A DNA stretch of 64,000 nucleotides, taken from assembly GCA_017552385.1 (NCBI GenBank), contig JAFZQB010000007.1, positions 1 to 64,000 on the forward strand, written 5' to 3'. Source of the DNA: Candidatus Saccharimonadota bacterium. GTDB taxonomy: Bacteria > Patescibacteriota > Saccharimonadia > Saccharimonadales > Saccharimonadaceae. The notes below the pieces were generated by a model. That model saw nothing but the letters and a program-made list of their open reading frames with translations, did not search any database and was not told where the DNA came from. Positions 48,919-59,414 of this stretch are shown piece by piece. Within the stretch, counting starts at the first letter, position 1, and the number at the start of each line of letters is the position of its first letter. Position numbers and translations under genes: made by a program.

Positions 48919-49968
48919 CTACTTATATTTTGCCCACAATTTGTCGAATCTTTTAATATCGGCGCCGACATTTTGGATGTATGCCCCGTTGGCTAAGATT
49001 CGTTCCAGCTCTTCCTCCGGTAAGGATTCAACGCCTTTGATAGCAGAGATATACGGATATTCGTCGACTATTTTTTGCGCAACGTCAGATCGAAGAAGGT
49101 AATCTATGAATAAGTACGCGGAATCCACGTTCTTGGCGCCTTTGACAATTGCATAGTTATCCATCGAAAGCGCAAATCCTTCGGCTGGGTATGAGATTGT
49201 TAAATCTGGGTTTTCTTCACGAGCCAGAATGGCCTCGGCGTTCCAGACAAGACCAGCGTCAACTTCTTTAGTGATAAAGAAAGTCTTGGGGGAGTCTGAG
49301 TCAAAAGCTTTGATGTTTGATTTGATTTGGTTGAAGAACTCTAGGCTTTCTTCGAGATGATCTTCGCGAACGTCGTTCATATCGTATCCGCAAGCGTTTA
49401 ACATTGCACCGATGACAATACGTTGATCGTCGAGCATAACGAGATTATTTTCGAGTTCGGGCTTCTTCAGATCTTTGTATGATGTGATAGGCCCAGTTTT
49501 GTTAGAGTCGTAAAGAAAGACGGTTGTTGCTAAAAGAAATGGTAAAGAATATGAGTTATCTGGATCGTATGACTGCTTTAGAAAGATAGGATTCAGGTTG
49601 TCCTTGTTTTCTAGTTTCTCTTGGTCGAGCGTTTCTAGAAGATTCCGCGAAATCATTAAATCAATCATGTAATCGCTTGGAAAGACGAGATCATAAGTAC
49701 CCTCGCGGCTACTCGTAAGCTTCGCAAGAAGTTCTTCGTTTGAGGAGTATGTCCCGTAATTAACTTTAATGTTATACTCATTTTCAAAATCATTGATAAC
49801 TTCGTCTGGGATGTAGCTCGTCCAGTTGAGTACGTTCAGAATTCTTTGGTTCGATGTTTCCTGATTGTCAGGCTGGTAAATAATTATAATGGCTATGATG
49901 AGAGCAACAATAACTATGACCGCCAGTGAAAAGAACAGTTTTTTTATTAGACCAGTGCGTTCGCGCAT
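48919..49968 (-). CDS. potD: Spermidine/putrescine ABC transporter substrate-binding protein
   Basis: 349 residues. A signal anchor (LFFSLAVIVIVALIIAIIII) has no lipobox Cys, so the protein is probably tethered by this helix. PotD-like blocks follow: LNVLNWTSYIPDEVINDFEN, GTYSSNEELLAKL, YDLVFPSDYMIDLMISRNLL, DAGLVWNAEAILA and AEGFALSMDNYAIVKGAKNV. It captures polyamines outside the membrane for PotABC. Stop of potC and start of potD overlap (TGATG). Confidence 0.92.
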   Translation of the reverse strand: MRERTGLIKKLFFSLAVIVIVALIIAIIIIYQPDNQETSNQRILNVLNWTSYIPDEVINDFENEYNIKVNYGTYSSNEELLAKLTSSREGTYDLVFPSDYMIDLMISRNLLETLDQEKLENKDNLNPIFLKQSYDPDNSYSLPFLLATTVFLYDSNKTGPITSYKDLKKPELENNLVMLDDQRIVIGAMLNACGYDMNDVREDHLEESLEFFNQIKSNIKAFDSDSPKTFFITKEVDAGLVWNAEAILAREENPDLTISYPAEGFALSMDNYAIVKGAKNVDSAYLFIDYLLRSDVAQKIVDEYPYISAIKGVESLPEEELERILANGAYIQNVGADIKRFDKLWAKYK

Positions 49969-50765
49969 CAGCTAATACTCCTTGCAGCTACTTTTCGCGA
50001 TTGGAAATAAGCACTAGTCGTTAAAGTGATAACTGTGATTACGAGCATGATAGAGGTCAAAGCGTTAACATCTGGGCTGATGCCGGTCTTGATATTGGCA
50101 TAGATATAAAGCGGAAGCGTATTGGTACCCGGCCCGGCAGCGAAGTACGAAATCACAACGTCATCCATGGATAGTGTGAAGGCAAGAAGCGCTCCTGACA
50201 CGATACCTGGCCAAATCAGCGGAAGAGTAATATGCCAGAAAATCTGCCATCTAGAGGCTCCAAGATCTGCGGCAGCAGACTCAACATGTTTTGGTAAAGA
50301 GTAAAGGGTGGAGCGGACCGAAGTAATAACAAAAGGAACAGAAAAGGAGATATGGGCAAGAAGCACAGTCCAGAATCCTAATTCGAGCTTTGCAAGGGTG
50401 AACACCGATAGCAATGCGATACCTAAAACTATTTCCGGAATGACGATAGGTATATAGATAAGCTTATCAATCAGGCCATGTCCACGAAATTGGAATTTTT
50501 TCAACCCTACGGCAGACAACACACCAATAACCGTTGAAATGCCGGTGGATAGCACGGCGATAAGAATAGTATTTTTAAATGCATCTATAAGGTCTGCGTT
50601 AGCAAAAAGGCGCGCATACCAATCGAATGTAAAACCCGTGAAGACAACGTTAAGCTTCGATTCATTAAAGCTGAAAGCGATAAGAATAAAAATTGGTAGA
50701 AACAACAATAACATCACTATAGTGATGTAGGCCTTACGTAGTCTATGGTTCTTTTTAAACGACAT
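49968..50765 (-). CDS. potC: Spermidine/putrescine ABC transporter permease
   Basis: 265 residues with six transmembrane helices and the BPD_transp_1 EAA loop ESAAADLGASRWQIFWHITL (~175). N terminus (KAYITIVMLLLFLPIFILIA, FNESKLNVVFTGFT) is typical for PotC. It overlaps potB by 1 nt (TAATG). Forms the membrane channel with PotB. Confidence 0.93.
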   Translation of the reverse strand: MSFKKNHRLRKAYITIVMLLLFLPIFILIAFSFNESKLNVVFTGFTFDWYARLFANADLIDAFKNTILIAVLSTGISTVIGVLSAVGLKKFQFRGHGLIDKLIYIPIVIPEIVLGIALLSVFTLAKLELGFWTVLLAHISFSVPFVITSVRSTLYSLPKHVESAAADLGASRWQIFWHITLPLIWPGIVSGALLAFTLSMDDVVISYFAAGPGTNTLPLYIYANIKTGISPDVNALTSIMLVITVITLTTSAYFQSRKVAARSIS

Positions 50766-51676
50766 TAGCCGCCTCCTAACTCGTCGAGACTACCGCCTAT
50801 CTTTCGGTAAATCCTAACTAAAATGAATGTGAACAACAAGAGAATGATCGAGAGCGCTGCGCCAAGCGGCCAGTTACGTGCGGTAAGGAATTGGTTCTTG
50901 ATAAGATTACCAATAATCATAGCTTTGCCACCGCCGAGAATATCAGCGATAAAGAAATAGCCAATGGCAGGTATAAAAACCATGAGCGAGCCATTGAAGG
51001 CTCCTTGGATAGTAAGCGGCAAATAAATCTTAAATAATTTGGCAAACTTACCAGCACCAAGATCCTCGGCGGCATCAAGTAAGTTTTGGTCTACTTTTAC
51101 AACGGCGGAGCAAACCGGCATAAGCATAAAGGGTAAAAGTGTATAGACCATGCCGGTAATGATGCCAACATTATTATACATAAGTGCTAGTGGACTAGAG
51201 ATAACACCTGCGCCAATAAGCGTTGAGTTGATGACACCGTTTTTGCGAAGCAGGGTGATGAGGCCGTATGTACGGATGAGCGAATTTGTTAGGAATGGCA
51301 CCATGACTAGCTTCATGATAAGATTGCGGCGTTTCTCTGGAAGGTCGCGGAGGAAAATCGCGAACGGATAAGAAATCAGGAGACAAATGAATGTCGTGAC
51401 AAGCCCAATACCGGCAGATTTAAGAAAAATTGATAAATAAGTAGAGTCAAAGAATTCACCATAATTCTCTAGATTGAACTCGAAGAGATATCCTCCATAA
51501 TTGTCAGACTTCAGAAAAGACAGAAAGAAAATGTAGACGAGCGGTATAAGTACTAAAAGAATCGCATAAATAATAACGGGCAGGGTGAATACGGTTTTGA
51601 ATAGATCAAAACGTCTGCTATGCTTAGATTGACTATAGGCAGAAACCCCAGCAGTCTCAGGATTGTGTTGGCTCAT
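50765..51676 (-). CDS. potB: Spermidine/putrescine ABC transporter permease
   Basis: 303 residues with six transmembrane helices. EAA loop: [20 protein letters not shown] (~205). [20 protein letters not shown] precedes it. The N terminus is polar and rich in Ser, His and Gln (residues 1-25). It overlaps potA by 20 nt. Confidence 0.93.
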   Translation of the reverse strand: MSQHNPETAGVSAYSQSKHSRRFDLFKTVFTLPVIIYAILLVLIPLVYIFFLSFLKSDNYGGYLFEFNLENYGEFFDSTYLSIFLKSAGIGLVTTFICLLISYPFAIFLRDLPEKRRNLIMKLVMVPFLTNSLIRTYGLITLLRKNGVINSTLIGAGVISSPLALMYNNVGIITGMVYTLLPFMLMPVCSAVVKVDQNLLDAAEDLGAGKFAKLFKIYLPLTIQGAFNGSLMVFIPAIGYFFIADILGGGKAMIIGNLIKNQFLTARNWPLGAALSIILLLFTFILVRIYRKIGGSLDELGGG

Positions 51677-52436
51677 GATACCTCTTTAGACGCGTTTTCT
51701 TGAAATTGATTAAATCAATATCGGAGATAAAGCTCTTTACAAAGTCATTCTTGGGGTGAGCATAGATTTCTTCTGGCGTGCCGAGCTGTATGATGCGACC
51801 AGCGTTCATAATAGCAATGCGATCTGACATCGTGAGAGCTTCATCCTGATCATGAGTAACATACACGAAGGTCATGCCGAGTTTGCGCTGAAGTTTCTTA
51901 AGTTCAGTCTGCATTTCCCTTTTGAGTTTGAGATCGAGCGAAGCAAGAGATTCGTCTAATAGAAGAATTTTGTGATCCATAACGATACCGCGAGCAATAG
52001 CAACGCGCTGTTGCTGCCCGCCAGAAAGCTGGGCTGGATAACGGTCTTCAAAACCCGTAAGGTGGGCCGTTTTGAGTGCAGACTTGACCTTTTTCTCAAT
52101 TTGCTTCTTTGGAGTTCTGTTCATCTTGAGACCAAAAGCAACGTTGTCCCAAACGGTAAGGTGCGGAAAAAGTGCAAAGTTTTGGAAGATTGTATTGACT
52201 TTACGCTTAGCTGCCGGAACATCAGTAACATCAATTCCATCAAGAATGACTCGGCCACTTGTAACAGACTCAAGCCCCGCAATCATACGAAGCGTAATAG
52301 TTTTGCCGCAGCCGGAAGGGCCTAGTAAAGTCAAAAACTCTCCCTCATAGATTTCTAGGTCGAGATTCTTGATGATGGTCTTTTCGCCAAAAGATTTGTT
52401 TACGTCTTCTAGACGTACCAGCACCCTATTTTCCAT
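51657..52436 (-). CDS. potA: Polyamine ABC transporter ATP-binding protein
   Basis: 259 residues, shorter than the typical ~370 because the C-terminal regulatory TOBE domain is absent. ATPase motifs are complete: Walker [12 protein letters not shown] (~39), Q-loop [17 protein letters not shown], signature [14 protein letters not shown] (~138) and Walker [13 protein letters not shown], where DEP is replaced by DES, then [17 protein letters not shown]. It powers polyamine import. Leaderless ATG, 6 nt after TGCTATAAT; first gene of potABCD. Confidence 0.93.
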   Translation of the reverse strand: MENRVLVRLEDVNKSFGEKTIIKNLDLEIYEGEFLTLLGPSGCGKTITLRMIAGLESVTSGRVILDGIDVTDVPAAKRKVNTIFQNFALFPHLTVWDNVAFGLKMNRTPKKQIEKKVKSALKTAHLTGFEDRYPAQLSGGQQQRVAIARGIVMDHKILLLDESLASLDLKLKREMQTELKKLQRKLGMTFVYVTHDQDEALTMSDRIAIMNAGRIIQLGTPEEIYAHPKNDFVKSFISDIDLINFKKTRLKRYHEPTQS

Positions 52437-52442
52437 ATGCTT

Positions 52443-52451
52443 ATTATAGCA
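52443..52451 (-). promoter_or_regulatory. Promoter of potABCD
   Basis: TGCTATAAT on the minus strand, 6 nt before the potA ATG. Confidence 0.6.
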
Positions 52452-52485
52452 CGTGAGCGCAATTATTTACAATTAATTAAGCTGT

Positions 52486-52514
52486 TTGATTCTTGCGAGA
52501 GGGCATGATATAAT
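52486..52514 (+). promoter_or_regulatory. Promoter of the 66-residue protein
   Basis: TTGATT (52486-52491), 17 bp, TATAAT (52509-52514), 8 nt to the ATG. Confidence 0.6.
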
Positions 52515-52522
52515 CTCTCGCA

Positions 52523-52723
52523 ATGAGTAGAAGTTTTGATGTTAACCGTTTAAGCAAAATTGAGCCGGAGCGTTGCTGGGTTGGCGATGCGCACAAGATT
52601 TGTTATAAAACGCAAGAAGAAGCGGAGGTGGCAGCTAAGGTTGCTGAGCACGACCACGGTGCGCACAATTTAAACGTTTACAAGTGTGAGTTTGGTGACC
52701 ATTGGCATCTTAGCTCTAGATAA
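52523..52723 (+). CDS. Small conserved-looking His/Cys protein (66 aa)
   Basis: Contains KICYKTQEEAEVAAKVAEHD and ends with VYKCEFGDHWHLSSR. The C-x(n)-C-x5-WHL ending resembles a family of small phage- and bacterial proteins with a zinc-ribbon-like Y-x-C-xx-C-x-x-WH[LI][TS] tail, but here one Cys pair is incomplete (KCEFGD). Possible metal or nucleic-acid binding is inference. Leaderless ATG, 8 nt after TATAAT. Followed by a strong terminator, so a single gene. Confidence 0.7.
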   Translation: MSRSFDVNRLSKIEPERCWVGDAHKICYKTQEEAEVAAKVAEHDHGAHNLNVYKCEFGDHWHLSSR

Positions 52724-52738
52724 AGTCGATACCTAAAA

Positions 52739-52760
52739 ACTCCCCATTTAAGTGGGGAGT
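52739..52760. terminator. Bidirectional terminator
   Basis: ACTCCCCA/TGGGGAGT stem with a 6-nt loop, an A run before and a T run after; between the 66-residue gene and the convergent pilin gene. Confidence 0.85.
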
Positions 52761-52791
52761 TTTTGCGCAGTTTGATAACCTAGAAAGAATT

Positions 52792-53334
52792 CTAGCTAGA
52801 TGCGGAGCAGTAAGTACCGTTACCGGTTTCGAGCTGGCCATAAATAGCGAAGGCGCGGCTAGAAGCCTTGTAAACGACGTGACCACTATCGCATCCTGCA
52901 TTCTTGACGACATAGACGCGAGTAGCGATGTCGGAGTTTGCAGTCTTCATGACTTCGTTGTTATCGTTTTTGAACTGAATGTCGGCACCGGTAGTGTCTT
53001 TACAGTTAGTGGTTGAGTTGCCTTTAGTGGAGGATCCACAAGTCACTAACATCAACTCATACACGAAGCCGTTTGGATCTTGGCCGCTATCGTTGATGTA
53101 GGTCGACGCATCAGTGCTGGTAAGAGCAGTTGGCAGCTTACCGTTGTTGCTGGTCATGTAGTTAGTCATGGCCGTTGATAGGAGCGAGTAATCGTTCCTA
53201 CGCTGAGTGTCGCGTTGGCTTCTCTGCATGGCTGGAAGAGCAATGAAGACCATGAGGAAGATGAGACCCGCAATGGCGAGAACCAAGACGACCTCGATGA
53301 TGGTGAAGCCCTTCTTAGATTTGATATTTGGCAT
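52792..53334 (-). CDS. Type IV pilin / pseudopilin
   Basis: 180 residues. Class III leader and methylation motif: KSKKGFTIIEVVLVLAIAGL, with cleavage between G and F and Glu at +5. The N-terminal helix is followed by QRSQRDTQRRNDYSLLSTAM, NYMTSNNGKLPTALT and a C-terminal domain ending FAIYGQLETGNGTYCSASS with two conserved cysteines. It assembles into a type IV pilus or related fibre at the membrane. No assembly genes lie in this window. ATG 53334 follows AAAGGA by about 11 nt. The C-terminal domain recurs in the 61011 protein. Confidence 0.92.
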   Translation of the reverse strand: MPNIKSKKGFTIIEVVLVLAIAGLIFLMVFIALPAMQRSQRDTQRRNDYSLLSTAMTNYMTSNNGKLPTALTSTDASTYINDSGQDPNGFVYELMLVTCGSSTKGNSTTNCKDTTGADIQFKNDNNEVMKTANSDIATRVYVVKNAGCDSGHVVYKASSRAFAIYGQLETGNGTYCSASS

Positions 53335-53371
53335 ATTGGTTTTTATCCTTTCTGGTTTTATGCTTGTTTTT

Positions 53372-53400
53372 ATAATAACAATAAGTATTATAAAATGCAA
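53372..53400 (-). promoter_or_regulatory. Promoter of the pilin gene
   Basis: TTGCAT (53395-53400), 17 bp, TATTAT (53372-53377) on the minus strand. Confidence 0.55.
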
Positions 53401-53416
53401 TAGCTAAAACATAAAA

Positions 53417-53438
53417 AATAACCCCTTACGGGGTTATT
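53417..53438. terminator. Terminator of tuf, bidirectional
   Basis: AATAACCCC/GGGGTTATT stem with a TTAC loop and T/A runs on both sides, immediately after the tuf stop. Confidence 0.85.
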
Positions 53439-53452
53439 TTTTTGAACAATCC

Positions 53453-54637
53453 TTATTTGATGACCTTGGTGATAACACCAGAACCAACAGTCTTGCCGCC
53501 TTCGCGAATAGCGAAGCGATCTTGCTCGTTCATAGCAACTGGAGCGAGAAGCTTAACGTTGAAGGTAACTTGGTCACCAGGCATGACAATTTCCTTGTCA
53601 GCTGGGAGCTCAACTTCACCAGTAACGTCGGTGGTGCGGAAGTAGAATTGTGGTTTGTAACCCTTAGCAAATGGGGTGTGGCGGCCACCTTCCTCTTTCT
53701 TAAGGATGTAGACCTGAGCCTCAAACTCGGTATGTGGGGTGATAGAACCTGGCTTAGCAATAACTTGGCCACGCTCAATTTGTTCACGCTCGATACCACG
53801 GAGGAGAAGACCAGCGTTATCGCCAGCTTGACCTTGGTCGAGAGTCTTGTGGAAGGCCTCGATGCCGGTAACGACGGATTTCTGAGTCTCTCTGAGACCA
53901 ACGATTTCAACTTCATCGTTCAATTTAACAACACCTTGCTCAATACGACCGGTAGCAACAGTACCACGGCCTTTGATTGAGAAGACGTCTTCGATTGGCA
54001 TAAGGAATGGTTTATCGAGGTCATGTTCTGGGATATCGAAGTATTCATCCATAGCGTGGACGAGATCCATGATAGCTTGTTCGTTTTCTGGATCACCTTC
54101 GAGAGCCTTGGTGGCAGAACCCTTGATGATTGGGGCGTTGTCGCCATCAAAGCCGTACTTGTTCAAAAGTTCACGAACATCCATCTCGACGAGCTCAACG
54201 AGTTCTGGGTCAGCAAGATCCATCTTGTTGAGGAAGACGATGATTTTTGGAACGTTCACTTGGTGAGCAAGAAGAACGTGCTCGCGGGTTTGTGGAAGTG
54301 GACCATCGTTCGCAGCAACTACGAGGATAGCGCCATCAACCTGAGCGGCACCGGTAATCATGTTTTTAATGTAGTCGGCGTGACCAGGCATGTCGACGTG
54401 AGCGTAGTGACGCTTCTCAGACTCATACTCTTGGTGAGAGGTAGCGATGGTAATACCACGAGCTTTCTCTTCAGGAGCGTTGTCAATTTGGTCATAGGCG
54501 ACTGGTTTGTTGACGTCAGATGGGAGTTTCTTCGCCAATACAGACGTAATAGCAGCAGTCAAAGTGGTTTTACCGTGGTCGACGTGACCCATGGTACCGA
54601 CGTTGATATGCGGCTTGGAACGGTCAAAATTTGCCAT
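53453..54637 (-). CDS. tuf: Elongation factor Tu
   Basis: 394 residues. GTPase motifs: [14 protein letters not shown] (G1), RGITI (G2), DMPGHADYI (G3), NKMDL (G4) and GSATKAL (G5 region). Domain II begins near [20 protein letters not shown], and domain III ends [17 protein letters not shown]. It delivers aminoacyl-tRNA to the ribosome. AAGGAGA lies 9 nt before the ATG; the promoter is ~75 nt upstream, leaving a leader that holds CTCCGGAG. Single gene here, not next to ribosomal genes. Its antisense frames are open by codon bias only. Confidence 0.98.
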   Translation of the reverse strand: MANFDRSKPHINVGTMGHVDHGKTTLTAAITSVLAKKLPSDVNKPVAYDQIDNAPEEKARGITIATSHQEYESEKRHYAHVDMPGHADYIKNMITGAAQVDGAILVVAANDGPLPQTREHVLLAHQVNVPKIIVFLNKMDLADPELVELVEMDVRELLNKYGFDGDNAPIIKGSATKALEGDPENEQAIMDLVHAMDEYFDIPEHDLDKPFLMPIEDVFSIKGRGTVATGRIEQGVVKLNDEVEIVGLRETQKSVVTGIEAFHKTLDQGQAGDNAGLLLRGIEREQIERGQVIAKPGSITPHTEFEAQVYILKKEEGGRHTPFAKGYKPQFYFRTTDVTGEVELPADKEIVMPGDQVTFNVKLLAPVAMNEQDRFAIREGGKTVGSGVITKVIK

Positions 54638-54712
54638 TCGTTAATTTCTCCTTTTTATTATAATTCTCTCGGAAGCACTAATAAAAACCAGCTCCGGAGA
54701 CTCTACCGTATT

Positions 54713-54741
54713 ATTTTATATTATTTTCACGATAAAGTAAA
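54713..54741 (-). promoter_or_regulatory. Promoter of tuf
   Basis: TTTACT (54736-54741), 17 bp, TAAAAT (54713-54718) on the minus strand. Confidence 0.5.
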
Positions 54742-54780
54742 GCGTTAAAATGTTAGAAAATCTGGCTTATAGCAATGTAT

Positions 54781-57438
54781 TTATTCCGAGCGAAGGGCTT
54801 CGACCGGATCATGATGCGAAGCAGAACGAGCCGGGATGAGCCCACCAATCAATGTCAAGACTACACTGAGGGCAATTAGAATAAGTGCAGAAGTTGGGTT
54901 CAGCGCAGCGCGAATATTCACTCCGTCAGTAACATGCGCAAGAACCGTATTGATGATTGGGATAAATCCATAAGAAATACCTATGCCAAAGATACCAGCA
55001 AGGAGGCCGACAATAAAGGTCTCTGCATTGAAAATACTACTGATGTTATGTTTAGACGCACCGATGGCGCGCAAGATGCCGATTTCTTTCTTACGTTCAT
55101 AAACGGAGATGTAAGTGATAATGCCAATCATAAATGATGAGACAACGAGAGAAATGGACACAAAGGCGATCAGTACATAGCTAACAGCATCAACGATAGT
55201 GCGGACTGAATCCATGAGCAGGCCGGTCATGTCGCTGTATGTTATTTCTTGGTCCTTTTCGTGCTCGTTGTTATACTTCTCGATAAAGTTCTTGAAGTTT
55301 TCCTTCCCTTCAAAGCTTGAGAAATAGAACCATAGAGACGATGGCTCATTTAAATCTTGGTAACCTAATGATTGGAGATTAGACTTCTGATCGCGTTCAG
55401 TATTTGACGAGATGGCGGAAATAACCCTAGTTAGTTCATCTTCAGTAAAGTTAAGCGAGAAGGCATCATCCATGCTTCCCTGCCCCATCATCGCTTGCAT
55501 TAATTTGGTCTGATCGACAGCGATAAGATCAGAAAAACTATAATTAAGTTTATCTTCTTGCTGATCAAACTTAGCGCCAGAAAAAACATCTGTGTCTTTG
55601 TCTGCGAGTTGTTTTTTCACCGCTTCGGAGTCGCCGGCGCGCTCGATGATCTTTTTAATTAGTTCTGGCTTATAGTTGACTCCTTGGTCAAGGGCTTGAG
55701 CAGTGACACCAGGCTTCGCGGTGATGACGCCAACGACTTTGAGCTTGATTGACTTATTGTCATACACGTCTCTAAGATAATTTTCGTCTTTGGACATATC
55801 TTCGTATACGCCGTATTTATCGTTATATTTATATAAATCACTTGGAACAATTACGTGTAAGTCGAGAGTTAAAAGGTCTTCATAGTTCATAAGGAGCGGG
55901 TCAGAGCTCTCTTTGTCTGATGATTCTCCAGCCATCAGTTTAGTAATGAGATCGTCAAGCTCCGAAGTATCTTTGAGGCCAAGGCCGTAGGCTAAGAAAT
56001 CGCTCATAGCCCCCTCGATACCGAGATTGATGATCACTTCATCGTATTCTTTGGGCCAACGTCCAGCGAGAATCTTATATTGGCTCTCTAACGTCTCCTG
56101 GTCGTTAGTAAGTGGAAGATAGAGCGACATGGAGCTCCCTGTGAAGTTTGTAATAAGCTCGCTCCCGGTGCCAAACATACTCATCAAGGTATCCATAGGG
56201 TTGAGTTTAGCAAGCGTGTTAGTTGCATCGACAGAATATACGAGCGGTTGAATACCGTAGCCGACAGTGAGAGACTTTACGTCGTCTTTTAATTCATCCG
56301 CGTGCTCATCGTAATAGTTTTTAAAACTCTTTAGGTCGTTCGTAGCAACAGATTTGAGTGTGTAGGATAGGACTGGGTATTCGACGAGTTCTTTACCTGC
56401 CTCGTCGCGAATCGCAGAATTGCTCTTTCCTCCATTGCGCACAGTATCGGCATCCATTGTTTCGTCGTTGGTAGGCGACATGAGATTTGCCATAGAGAAT
56501 GATTCTTCGGTAATCATTAATGGATAAGAGACAAGAACGTCCTGTTCGATTGAATCAACATAGTTTTGGAAGCCAGTAGATACAGCCATAATCAAAGCGA
56601 TGCCAATGATGCCGATACTACCGGCAAAGGAGACCAGGATGGTACGAGCTTTTTTGGTCAGAAGATTATTGAAGGAAAGGCCAAGTGCTGTTTTAAATGA
56701 CATGTGAGTCTTTTTGGACTTCTTTTTGTTCTCTTCGGCGCTAGCTCTGACCATTTTGCCGTTATGGACGTGAGAATCAGATGTGATTTGTCCGTCTTTC
56801 AGGCGAATAATACGCGTAGAGTACTCGCGAGCAAGATCTGGATTATGAGTGACCATAACAACAAGACGAGTCTTAGAGATTTTCTTTAAAATCTTCATGA
56901 TTTGTTCGCTGGTCTCAGAATCAAGTGCGCCCGTAGGCTCGTCAGCAAGAAGGATATCTGGGTCGTTCACAAGAGCACGAGCAATGGCAACGCGTTGCAT
57001 TTGGCCACCAGACAATTCGGCAGGGTGCTTCATCATGTGATCGCCAAGGCCGACCGCTTTCAGGGCGGCACGAGCGCGAGTTACTCCTTCTTTTTTGGAA
57101 ATGCCAGATAGAGTGAGCGCTAAGCGAACGTTGCTTAGGATAGTTTGATGGGAAATCAAATTATAACTTTGGAAGACGAAGCCAATACGATGATTCCGAT
57201 AAGCATCCCAATCAGAGTCTTTAAAATCCTTGGTCGAAATGCCATCAATTATAAGGTCACCCTTGGTGTAAGAATCGAGACCGCCGATGATATTTAGCAG
57301 AGTGGTCTTGCCAGAGCCAGAAGGGCCGAGGATGCTAGCGAATTCGCTGTCGCGAAAAGTAAGCGAAACGTTATCGAGCGCTCTTTGTTTAAAATCGCCT
57401 GTATGATAAACCTTTGTAATGTTTTTAAGCTCTAACAC
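54781..57438 (-). CDS. MacB/LolCDE-type ABC exporter, ATPase fused to FtsX-like permease
   Basis: 885 residues. ATPase domain at ~1-225: Walker [13 protein letters not shown], signature [15 protein letters not shown], Walker [13 protein letters not shown], and switch [11 protein letters not shown] first transmembrane helix at ~270-290 ([19 protein letters not shown]) precedes a large ~440-residue extracellular domain, then three C-terminal helices ([57 protein letters not shown]). These export peptides, lipoproteins or toxins by mechanotransmission. The extracellular domain is much larger than in MacB. GTG start with AAGGAGAGA upstream. Confidence 0.92.
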   Translation of the reverse strand: MLELKNITKVYHTGDFKQRALDNVSLTFRDSEFASILGPSGSGKTTLLNIIGGLDSYTKGDLIIDGISTKDFKDSDWDAYRNHRIGFVFQSYNLISHQTILSNVRLALTLSGISKKEGVTRARAALKAVGLGDHMMKHPAELSGGQMQRVAIARALVNDPDILLADEPTGALDSETSEQIMKILKKISKTRLVVMVTHNPDLAREYSTRIIRLKDGQITSDSHVHNGKMVRASAEENKKKSKKTHMSFKTALGLSFNNLLTKKARTILVSFAGSIGIIGIALIMAVSTGFQNYVDSIEQDVLVSYPLMITEESFSMANLMSPTNDETMDADTVRNGGKSNSAIRDEAGKELVEYPVLSYTLKSVATNDLKSFKNYYDEHADELKDDVKSLTVGYGIQPLVYSVDATNTLAKLNPMDTLMSMFGTGSELITNFTGSSMSLYLPLTNDQETLESQYKILAGRWPKEYDEVIINLGIEGAMSDFLAYGLGLKDTSELDDLITKLMAGESSDKESSDPLLMNYEDLLTLDLHVIVPSDLYKYNDKYGVYEDMSKDENYLRDVYDNKSIKLKVVGVITAKPGVTAQALDQGVNYKPELIKKIIERAGDSEAVKKQLADKDTDVFSGAKFDQQEDKLNYSFSDLIAVDQTKLMQAMMGQGSMDDAFSLNFTEDELTRVISAISSNTERDQKSNLQSLGYQDLNEPSSLWFYFSSFEGKENFKNFIEKYNNEHEKDQEITYSDMTGLLMDSVRTIVDAVSYVLIAFVSISLVVSSFMIGIITYISVYERKKEIGILRAIGASKHNISSIFNAETFIVGLLAGIFGIGISYGFIPIINTVLAHVTDGVNIRAALNPTSALILIALSVVLTLIGGLIPARSASHHDPVEALRSE

Positions 57439-57458
57439 TCTCTCTCCTTAATATGATT

Positions 57459-57487
57459 ATTATATAGCGCTTACGTTTTATATGCAA
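57459..57487 (-). promoter_or_regulatory. Promoter of the ABC exporter gene
   Basis: TTGCAT (57482-57487), 17 bp, TATAAT (57459-57464) on the minus strand. Confidence 0.6.
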
Positions 57488-57501
57488 GAACGGTAAGCTT
57501 C

Positions 57502-57531
57502 TTGCAAAAACATGAAAAAGTGTGATATAAT
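57502..57531 (+). promoter_or_regulatory. Promoter of tRNA-Leu(GAG)
   Basis: TTGCAA (57502-57507), 18 bp, TATAAT (57526-57531), ~30 nt before the tRNA. Confidence 0.6.
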
Positions 57532-57562
57532 AATGTGGCATCTTAAAAACAGAATTAGCTAT

Positions 57563-57652
57563 GCGCCTGTGGTGGAATTGGTAGACACGCTACCTTGAGG
57601 TGGTAGTGGCCATTTTAGTGCTGTGCTAGTTCGAGTCTAGTCAGGCGCACCA
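57563..57652 (+). tRNA. tRNA-Leu (GAG anticodon)
   Basis: 90-nt class II tRNA: GCGCCTG/CAGGCGC acceptor, anticodon stem CTACC/GGTAG around TTGAGGT, long variable arm, T arm CTAG-TTCGAGT-CTAG, encoded CCA. Confidence 0.95.
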
Positions 57653-57668
57653 ATTCTGTAAGATGTTT

Positions 57669-57687
57669 GCCCTTCGGGGCTTTTTTT
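57669..57687 (+). terminator. Terminator of tRNA-Leu
   Basis: GCCC-TTCG-GGGC hairpin with a stable tetraloop followed by seven T; overlaps the end of the convergent SBP gene. Confidence 0.85.
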
Positions 57688-59413
57688 ATGGAGTGCGGTT
57701 TCTGATAACTTTTTCAACGCCCCAGAAGCGAACATCAGCAAAGCGATCTGTGGCAACAACAAGCGAAGCGTCCTCGGAGAATGGTCTGACATTTTTATCA
57801 AAGTAGTAACTAAGATTAACTTGATATATACCAATGGCTGGAGCATCCTCTAGCCAGCGATTGAGGAAGGCTTCGTATTTCTGTTTTTTTACGTTTTCGT
57901 CGGTGGTTTCGCGTGCTGAAATAATAAGATCATCGGCAACCGAATTATTGTAGTTTGATAAGTTAAGTCCGTTCTGGCTAGCCTGAGAAGAGTGGTAATA
58001 GACTAAGAGATCTGGGTTCGCTCCAAGTTCAATTTCGTAAATTAACATGTCGTAATTGCGGTTTGCGATGGTGTTAACGAGAAAGTCTTGCCCTGGTTCT
58101 TCGACGGCACGTATTACTTCGAACCCAAGACTTTCAAGTTGTTGTGCGACATCTTCTAAAATAGTTGGGAAGTAGCCAGAAGAAATCGTAACTAAGCGAA
58201 CGGTCTTCTTCTCTTGATTGGAAATAGTAGCTTTTGCCGCCTCAATATCACGACCAGGAAGGGCGGGCCAATTTTCTAATTCTAGTTGAGATTTTAGAAT
58301 CGGATAATCGAGCGGGAGCTCGTCACCAATCAATGTGCGGACTTCTGATATATCGAGACCTGTCTGAACGGCCTTGCGCACATCGCGATTTTTGAAAATA
58401 CCTGACTTTGTATTCATGAACAAATACACGCCTGAATTAATAGCAGTCTGTTTTTCATAAACAACGCGTGAAGCAACTTCTTCCGCATCGGTTGGCAATA
58501 GTTCAGCAGTAGCTGAGACAAATCCAGAGTTGATAGCAGCCTTGATGTCTTCGGCCGTTAGATATGCATGTACGACAAAGCTATTAATCTTTGGTGATCC
58601 TTTGTAATAGTTATGGTTTGCCGCAAGGTAAACGATAGATTCTCCACTAGTACCAACGGCCTGTTGGGCATTAAAGCTAAATGGGCCAGATGAGATTGGG
58701 TTAGTAGAGAAACTTGACTCTAACAAAGTCATCGAATCTGCATTTTCTAATGCGTGCTTTGGAAGAATTGGAAAGTCGAGAGCGGAAGCGAATTCAGAAT
58801 ATACTGCAGGTAGCTCAAAGACAAGATTGCCTTCCTCGTTGATTTTAATTTCTACATTGTGTAAGTTGGAATAATAAGAAGAAATCTGACCGAGACCACT
58901 GATTAGCTTTGCCGTGAACACCACGTCTTCTGCGGTAATTGGTTCCCCATCGGACCACTTCAGGTCATCTTTGAGTGCAACCGTCCATACTTTGGCGGAA
59001 TCATCAGACGTGACAGACTTCGCGAGGGCGTTGCCGATATGGCCAGAAGAATCAGAGGCGGTGAGGCCAACAAACATAAGTTTGGACAGAGTTTTTTCGC
59101 TATTGGTGGTAGCGAAGAGAGGATTTAATGAATTAACTTTGCCTAGCGTCGCTTCGGTATATGTTCCACCGTCGGCGAAACTAGTAACTGAGTACGAGTC
59201 GGTAAACCAAAAGCTTTGTGTAAGCGCAAGCATAAAGAGTGCAAAAACCAGGAGGCCCCACTCTAGAATGAATAGCCTTACGTCACCAATGTGAGACAGG
59301 CGGCGAAAGAAGTTCTTCTTAATATGGGCTTCGCTCGAAATAACGGCGTCTTCGGAGAGACGAGAAAATTTCTTGATTGCTTTTTGCCCACGCTTTTTTG
59401 AGAATAGTTTCAT
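57686..59413 (-). CDS. Peptide-type ABC substrate-binding protein (SBP_bac_5)
   Basis: 575 residues. A cytoplasmic N terminus of ~45 residues precedes a transmembrane anchor (LFILEWGLLVFALFMLALTQ); no lipobox. Then SBP_bac_5 blocks: GTYTEATLGKVNSLNPLFAT, ALKDDLKWSDGEPITAEDVV, RDVRKAVQTGLDISEVRTLI and GVYLFMNTKSG. It binds oligopeptides outside the membrane. The permease and ATPase genes are not adjacent. It starts one base after the secG stop (TAATATG), so they share a transcript. Confidence 0.9.
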   Translation of the reverse strand: MKLFSKKRGQKAIKKFSRLSEDAVISSEAHIKKNFFRRLSHIGDVRLFILEWGLLVFALFMLALTQSFWFTDSYSVTSFADGGTYTEATLGKVNSLNPLFATTNSEKTLSKLMFVGLTASDSSGHIGNALAKSVTSDDSAKVWTVALKDDLKWSDGEPITAEDVVFTAKLISGLGQISSYYSNLHNVEIKINEEGNLVFELPAVYSEFASALDFPILPKHALENADSMTLLESSFSTNPISSGPFSFNAQQAVGTSGESIVYLAANHNYYKGSPKINSFVVHAYLTAEDIKAAINSGFVSATAELLPTDAEEVASRVVYEKQTAINSGVYLFMNTKSGIFKNRDVRKAVQTGLDISEVRTLIGDELPLDYPILKSQLELENWPALPGRDIEAAKATISNQEKKTVRLVTISSGYFPTILEDVAQQLESLGFEVIRAVEEPGQDFLVNTIANRNYDMLIYEIELGANPDLLVYYHSSQASQNGLNLSNYNNSVADDLIISARETTDENVKKQKYEAFLNRWLEDAPAIGIYQVNLSYYFDKNVRPFSEDASLVVATDRFADVRFWGVEKVIRNRTP

Positions 59414-59414
59414 A

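Noticed and set aside
53522-54748. Long open frames antisense to tuf (about 150 and 240 codons)
   Set aside because: They mirror the strong codon bias of tuf, lack ribosome sites and show no protein family.
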